From HLUCCA09 sp965277275 (lineage in GTDB: Bacteria; Pseudomonadota; Alphaproteobacteria; Rhodobacterales; Rhodobacteraceae): DNA of 64,000 nucleotides. The stretch spans positions 2,356,001 to 2,420,000 of the forward strand of contig CBDICG010000002.1 in NCBI GenBank assembly GCA_965277275.1, given 5' to 3'. Within the stretch, counting starts at the first letter, position 1; each line of letters begins with the position of its first letter. The translations under genes and the position numbers were made by a program. Positions 61,473-64,000 of this stretch are shown piece after piece. The notes below the pieces were generated by a model, which saw only the letters and a program-made list of their open reading frames with translations, did no database searches and was not told the DNA's origin.

Positions 61473-63158
61473 TCAGGGATCGAGGATGCCGGGCAGCACC
61501 AGCTGATGTTCGCGGGCGCAGGCGATGGCGTCTTCGTAGCCCGCATCCGCGTGGCGCCAGACCCCCGAGGCCGGATCGTTCCACAAGACCCGCTCCAGCC
61601 GCCGCGCGGCCTCCGGGGTGCCATCGGCACAGATCACCATTCCGGCGTGCTGCGAGAACCCCATTCCAACTCCGCCGCCGTGGTGCAGCGACACCCAGGT
61701 CGCCCCGCTGGCGGTGTTGATCAGCGCATTGAGCAACGGCCAGTCCGACACCGCGTCCGAGCCATCCTTCATCGCCTCCGTCTCACGGTTGGGCGAGGCG
61801 ACGGAGCCTGAATCGAGGTGGTCCCGCCCGATCACAACCGGCGCCTTCAGTTCGCCCGAGGCGACCATCTCGTTGAACGCGAGGCCCGCGCGGTGCCGCT
61901 CCCCGAGCCCGATCCAGCAGATCCGAGCGGGCAGGCCCTGAAAGGCGATCCGCTCCCGCGCCATGTCGAGCCAGGCGTGCAGATGGGCATTGTCGGGAAA
62001 GAGCTCCTTCATCTTGGCATCGGTCCTGTAGATGTCCTCCGGGTCGCCCGAGAGCGCGCACCAGCGAAACGGCCCGATCCCGCGGCAGAAGAGCGGGCGG
62101 ATGTAGGCAGGCACGAAGCCGGGAAAAGCGAACGCGTCCTCAAAGCCTTCGTCCTTCGCCACTTGCCTGATATTGTTGCCGTAATCGAGCGTCGGCACGC
62201 CCGCGTTCCAGAAGTCCACCATTGCCCGGACATGCACCGTCATTGACGCGCGCGCGGCGGCCTCGACGCGCGCGGGGTCACTGTCGCGTGCCGCCCGCCA
62301 TTCGCCCAGCGTCCAGCCCTGCGGCAGGTAGCCGTTCAGCGGATCGTGCGCGCTGGTCTGGTCGGTCACGATATCGGGGCGCGCGCCACCGGCCTGCATC
62401 CGCCGCACCAACTCGGGAAAAACGTCCGCCGCGTTGCCCAGCAGGCCGACCGACTTTGCCTCGCCAGCCGCTGTCCACCCGTCGATCATCGCGAGTGCCT
62501 CGTCGAGCGTCGCCGCCTCCTCATCGAGGTACTTCGTGCGCAGCCGAAAAGCGATGCTCTCGGGGTTGCACTCGACAGCCAGGCAGCACGCCCCCGCCAT
62601 CACTGCCGCGAGCGGCTGCGCGCCGCCCATCCCGCCAAGCCCGGCGGTCAGGATCCACTTGCCCGTGAGGTCGCCGCCGTAGTGCTGCCGCCCGGCCTCG
62701 GCGAAGGTCTCGTAGGTGCCCTGCACGATGCCCTGCGTGCCGATGTAGATCCACGAGCCCGCGGTCATCTGGCCGTACATCGCCAGGCCCTTGCGATCGA
62801 GCGCGTTGAAATGGTCCCACGTCGCCCAATGCGGCACGAGGTTCGAATTGGCGATGAGCACGCGCGGCGCATCGGCATGGGTGCGGATCACCGCCACGGG
62901 TTTGCCCGACTGCACGATCAGCGTCTCGTCGCCTTCCAGATCGCGCAGGCTGGCGACCATCCGGTCGAAATCCCCCCATGTCCGCGCCGCCCGCCCGATC
63001 CCGCCGTAGACGACGAGCTCATGGGGGTTTTCGGCGACATCGGGATGCAGGTTGTTCATCAGCATCCGCAGCGGCGCTTCCGTCTGCCAGCTCCGGCACG
63101 TCAGCTCCGGCCCCGTGGGGGGATAAATATCGCGCGTGTTCTTCCTGGGATCGGTCAT
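61473..63158 (-). CDS. hutU: Urocanate hydratase
   Basis: A 561-residue NAD-dependent enzyme of histidine degradation, converting urocanate to imidazolonepropionate. It shows MLMNNLHPDVAENPHELVVYGGIGRAARTW, the NAD-binding GLGGMGGAQPLAAVMAG, and DQTSAHDPLNGYLP, all highly conserved, and VSLHHGGGVGMGFSQHAGMV at the end. Its ATG overlaps the hutG stop as ATGA, so it follows hutG in an operon. Confidence 0.97.
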   Translation of the reverse strand: MTDPRKNTRDIYPPTGPELTCRSWQTEAPLRMLMNNLHPDVAENPHELVVYGGIGRAARTWGDFDRMVASLRDLEGDETLIVQSGKPVAVIRTHADAPRVLIANSNLVPHWATWDHFNALDRKGLAMYGQMTAGSWIYIGTQGIVQGTYETFAEAGRQHYGGDLTGKWILTAGLGGMGGAQPLAAVMAGACCLAVECNPESIAFRLRTKYLDEEAATLDEALAMIDGWTAAGEAKSVGLLGNAADVFPELVRRMQAGGARPDIVTDQTSAHDPLNGYLPQGWTLGEWRAARDSDPARVEAAARASMTVHVRAMVDFWNAGVPTLDYGNNIRQVAKDEGFEDAFAFPGFVPAYIRPLFCRGIGPFRWCALSGDPEDIYRTDAKMKELFPDNAHLHAWLDMARERIAFQGLPARICWIGLGERHRAGLAFNEMVASGELKAPVVIGRDHLDSGSVASPNRETEAMKDGSDAVSDWPLLNALINTASGATWVSLHHGGGVGMGFSQHAGMVICADGTPEAARRLERVLWNDPASGVWRHADAGYEDAIACAREHQLVLPGILDP

Positions 63159-63955
63159 GACGGCCTCCAGAGTGCAATGCCGGACAAGGTCTTGAGGATA
63201 AGGACCAGCACAGCCCGCAGCTGGTCCGTAGCCGCGAGGTCGATGGCCCAGGGCGGGCCCTCTTCGCGCAGGTAGGTCGATTGCGCGAGCTCCATCTGGA
63301 TCGCGTGCCACCCGGTCTCGGGGCGCCCGTAGTGCCGCGTCGTCCAGCCACCCTTGAAGCGTCCGTTGACGACCGAGGTGTAGGCCGTCGCTGCGGCACA
63401 GACGGACGAGGTCGCCGTCTCGAAGACACGCGCGCAGGATCGGCTGTCATGCGTCCCGATATTGAAATCCGGCAACCGACCGGCAAAGAGATGCGGGATC
63501 CCAGAGCGGATAGAGTGGCAATCATAGAGGATAGCGACGCCGTGCAGCGCCTGCACCCGCGCCATCTCCGCGGCGAGGGCGGCATGGTAGGGCGTGTGGT
63601 AGGCCGCGCACCGGTGCGCGATCTCGGCGGCATCCGGAGCCGCCCCGTCCCGGTAGATCGGGCGGCCATCGAAATCCGTCAGCGGACATAGCGACGTGGT
63701 GTTCTGGCCGGGATAGAGGCTCTGGCCGGAGGGGTCGCGATTGACGTCGATCGCGTAGCGATGCACCCGCGTCCGCACCATTGTCAGATCCGGCAGAAGC
63801 CCGGCATAGAGCTCATGGATGTGCCAATCCGTATCGGCAAGGGCCAGCCCTGTCGCGTTGAGCCGATCGGCGCAATCGTCGGGCAGATCCGTCCCGGTAT
63901 GGGGCAGCCCCAGCACGAGCGGACTGTCACCGCGCGTGATCTCCAGAAAGCTCAC
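63155..63955 (-). CDS. hutG: N-formylglutamate deformylase HutG
   Basis: A 266-residue N-formylglutamate amidohydrolase, the last step of the formimino-to-formyl route of histidine breakdown. LVLGLPHTGTDLPDD, VHRYAIDVNRDPSGQ, YDCHSIRSGIPHLF and GWTTRHYGRPETGWHAIQMELAQSTYL carry the metal and catalytic residues. The GTG at 63955 is chosen because it overlaps the TGA of the preceding gene (GTGA). Presence of HutG implies the HutF-type pathway. Confidence 0.95.
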   Translation of the reverse strand: MSFLEITRGDSPLVLGLPHTGTDLPDDCADRLNATGLALADTDWHIHELYAGLLPDLTMVRTRVHRYAIDVNRDPSGQSLYPGQNTTSLCPLTDFDGRPIYRDGAAPDAAEIAHRCAAYHTPYHAALAAEMARVQALHGVAILYDCHSIRSGIPHLFAGRLPDFNIGTHDSRSCARVFETATSSVCAAATAYTSVVNGRFKGGWTTRHYGRPETGWHAIQMELAQSTYLREEGPPWAIDLAATDQLRAVLVLILKTLSGIALWRPS

Positions 63956-63999
63956 GTCGCACCCCCCGCCGGTCCACGCCACAGCGCCACCCCGATCCA
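63952..63999 (-). CDS. 3' end of an upstream hut operon gene (partial)
   Basis: The last 15 codons (WIGVALWRGPAGGAT) end at a TGA that overlaps the hutG GTG as GTGA. Such coupling and the hut context suggest another hut enzyme or transporter, but the fragment is too short to identify. Confidence 0.4.
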   Translation of the reverse strand, partial: WIGVALWRGPAGGAT

Positions 64000-64000
64000 A

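Overview
The window is GC-rich (roughly two thirds G+C), densely coded on both strands, and carries gene families and start/stop habits (ATGA and GTGA overlaps, GTG starts, strong GC at third codon positions) typical of an alphaproteobacterium. A Rhodobacterales (Roseobacter/Paracoccus-like) chromosome is the best fit. This rests on the PII-AmtB pair, the CueR/CopA cassette, the complete C-P lyase core, the hut genes, the IS5-type remnant and a repeated intergenic element with the core GGTATTTGGGCCAAGATGAA. That assignment is an inference from gene content, not a database match. No rRNA, tRNA, CRISPR array or prophage was recognised.

Layout. 1-3676 (-): a very large secreted kexin-like subtilase with five tandem beta-sandwich-like domains and the beginning of an RTX C-terminus, cut by the window edge. 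4-9.8 kb: a GT87-type membrane glycosyltransferase, a Tat-type amidohydrolase, an O-antigen-ligase/Wzy-like membrane protein and an unknown membrane protein. 10.4-11.6 kb: a DEDDh exonuclease and a GNAT enzyme. 11.9-15.9 kb: a decayed region holding a heptanucleotide array, an IS5-family transposase remnant, a Lys-rich small gene, an aldehyde dehydrogenase pseudogene and a response-regulator remnant. 15.9-19.0 kb: a copA-cueR copper efflux operon with a textbook 19-bp-spacer MerR-type promoter.

19.4-28.0 kb: the phosphonate C-P lyase cluster phnGHIJKLNM (-), with divergent phnF regulator (+). It is interrupted by a small opposite-strand membrane protein gene between phnI and phnJ, a 153-bp tandem duplication between phnK and phnL, and an unassigned reading frame between phnN and phnM. 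28.5-30.7 kb: a PAS-PAS-GGDEF-EAL protein. 30.9-33.5 kb: a three-gene operon (CinA-type molybdopterin-binding protein, GNAT, OmpA-like). 33.6-35.3 kb: sfsA and map. 36-43.4 kb: rsmD, a ferredoxin-NAD reductase-type flavoprotein, a peroxiredoxin, a hybrid histidine kinase, phhB, a FemAB-like protein, a glycerophosphodiester phosphodiesterase and a RidA protein.

43.6-48.7 kb: a small secreted protein, penicillin-binding protein 1A, and glnK-amtB with an intrinsic terminator. 48.9-51.5 kb: a sulfurtransferase-GNAT-aminotransferase operon. 51.6-60.5 kb: a methyltransferase, smpB, an MltB-like transglycosylase, RNase R, a DUF2064 protein, a GNAT, dapE and a thioesterase-like protein. 61.5-64.0 kb: hutU-hutG, translationally coupled to a further gene cut by the window edge.

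Recurring themes are intergenic tandem repeats of very different unit sizes (7, 30, 123 and 153 bp) and a dispersed REP-like element on both strands near gene ends. These, together with the interruptions in the phn operon, are the most unusual things in the window.
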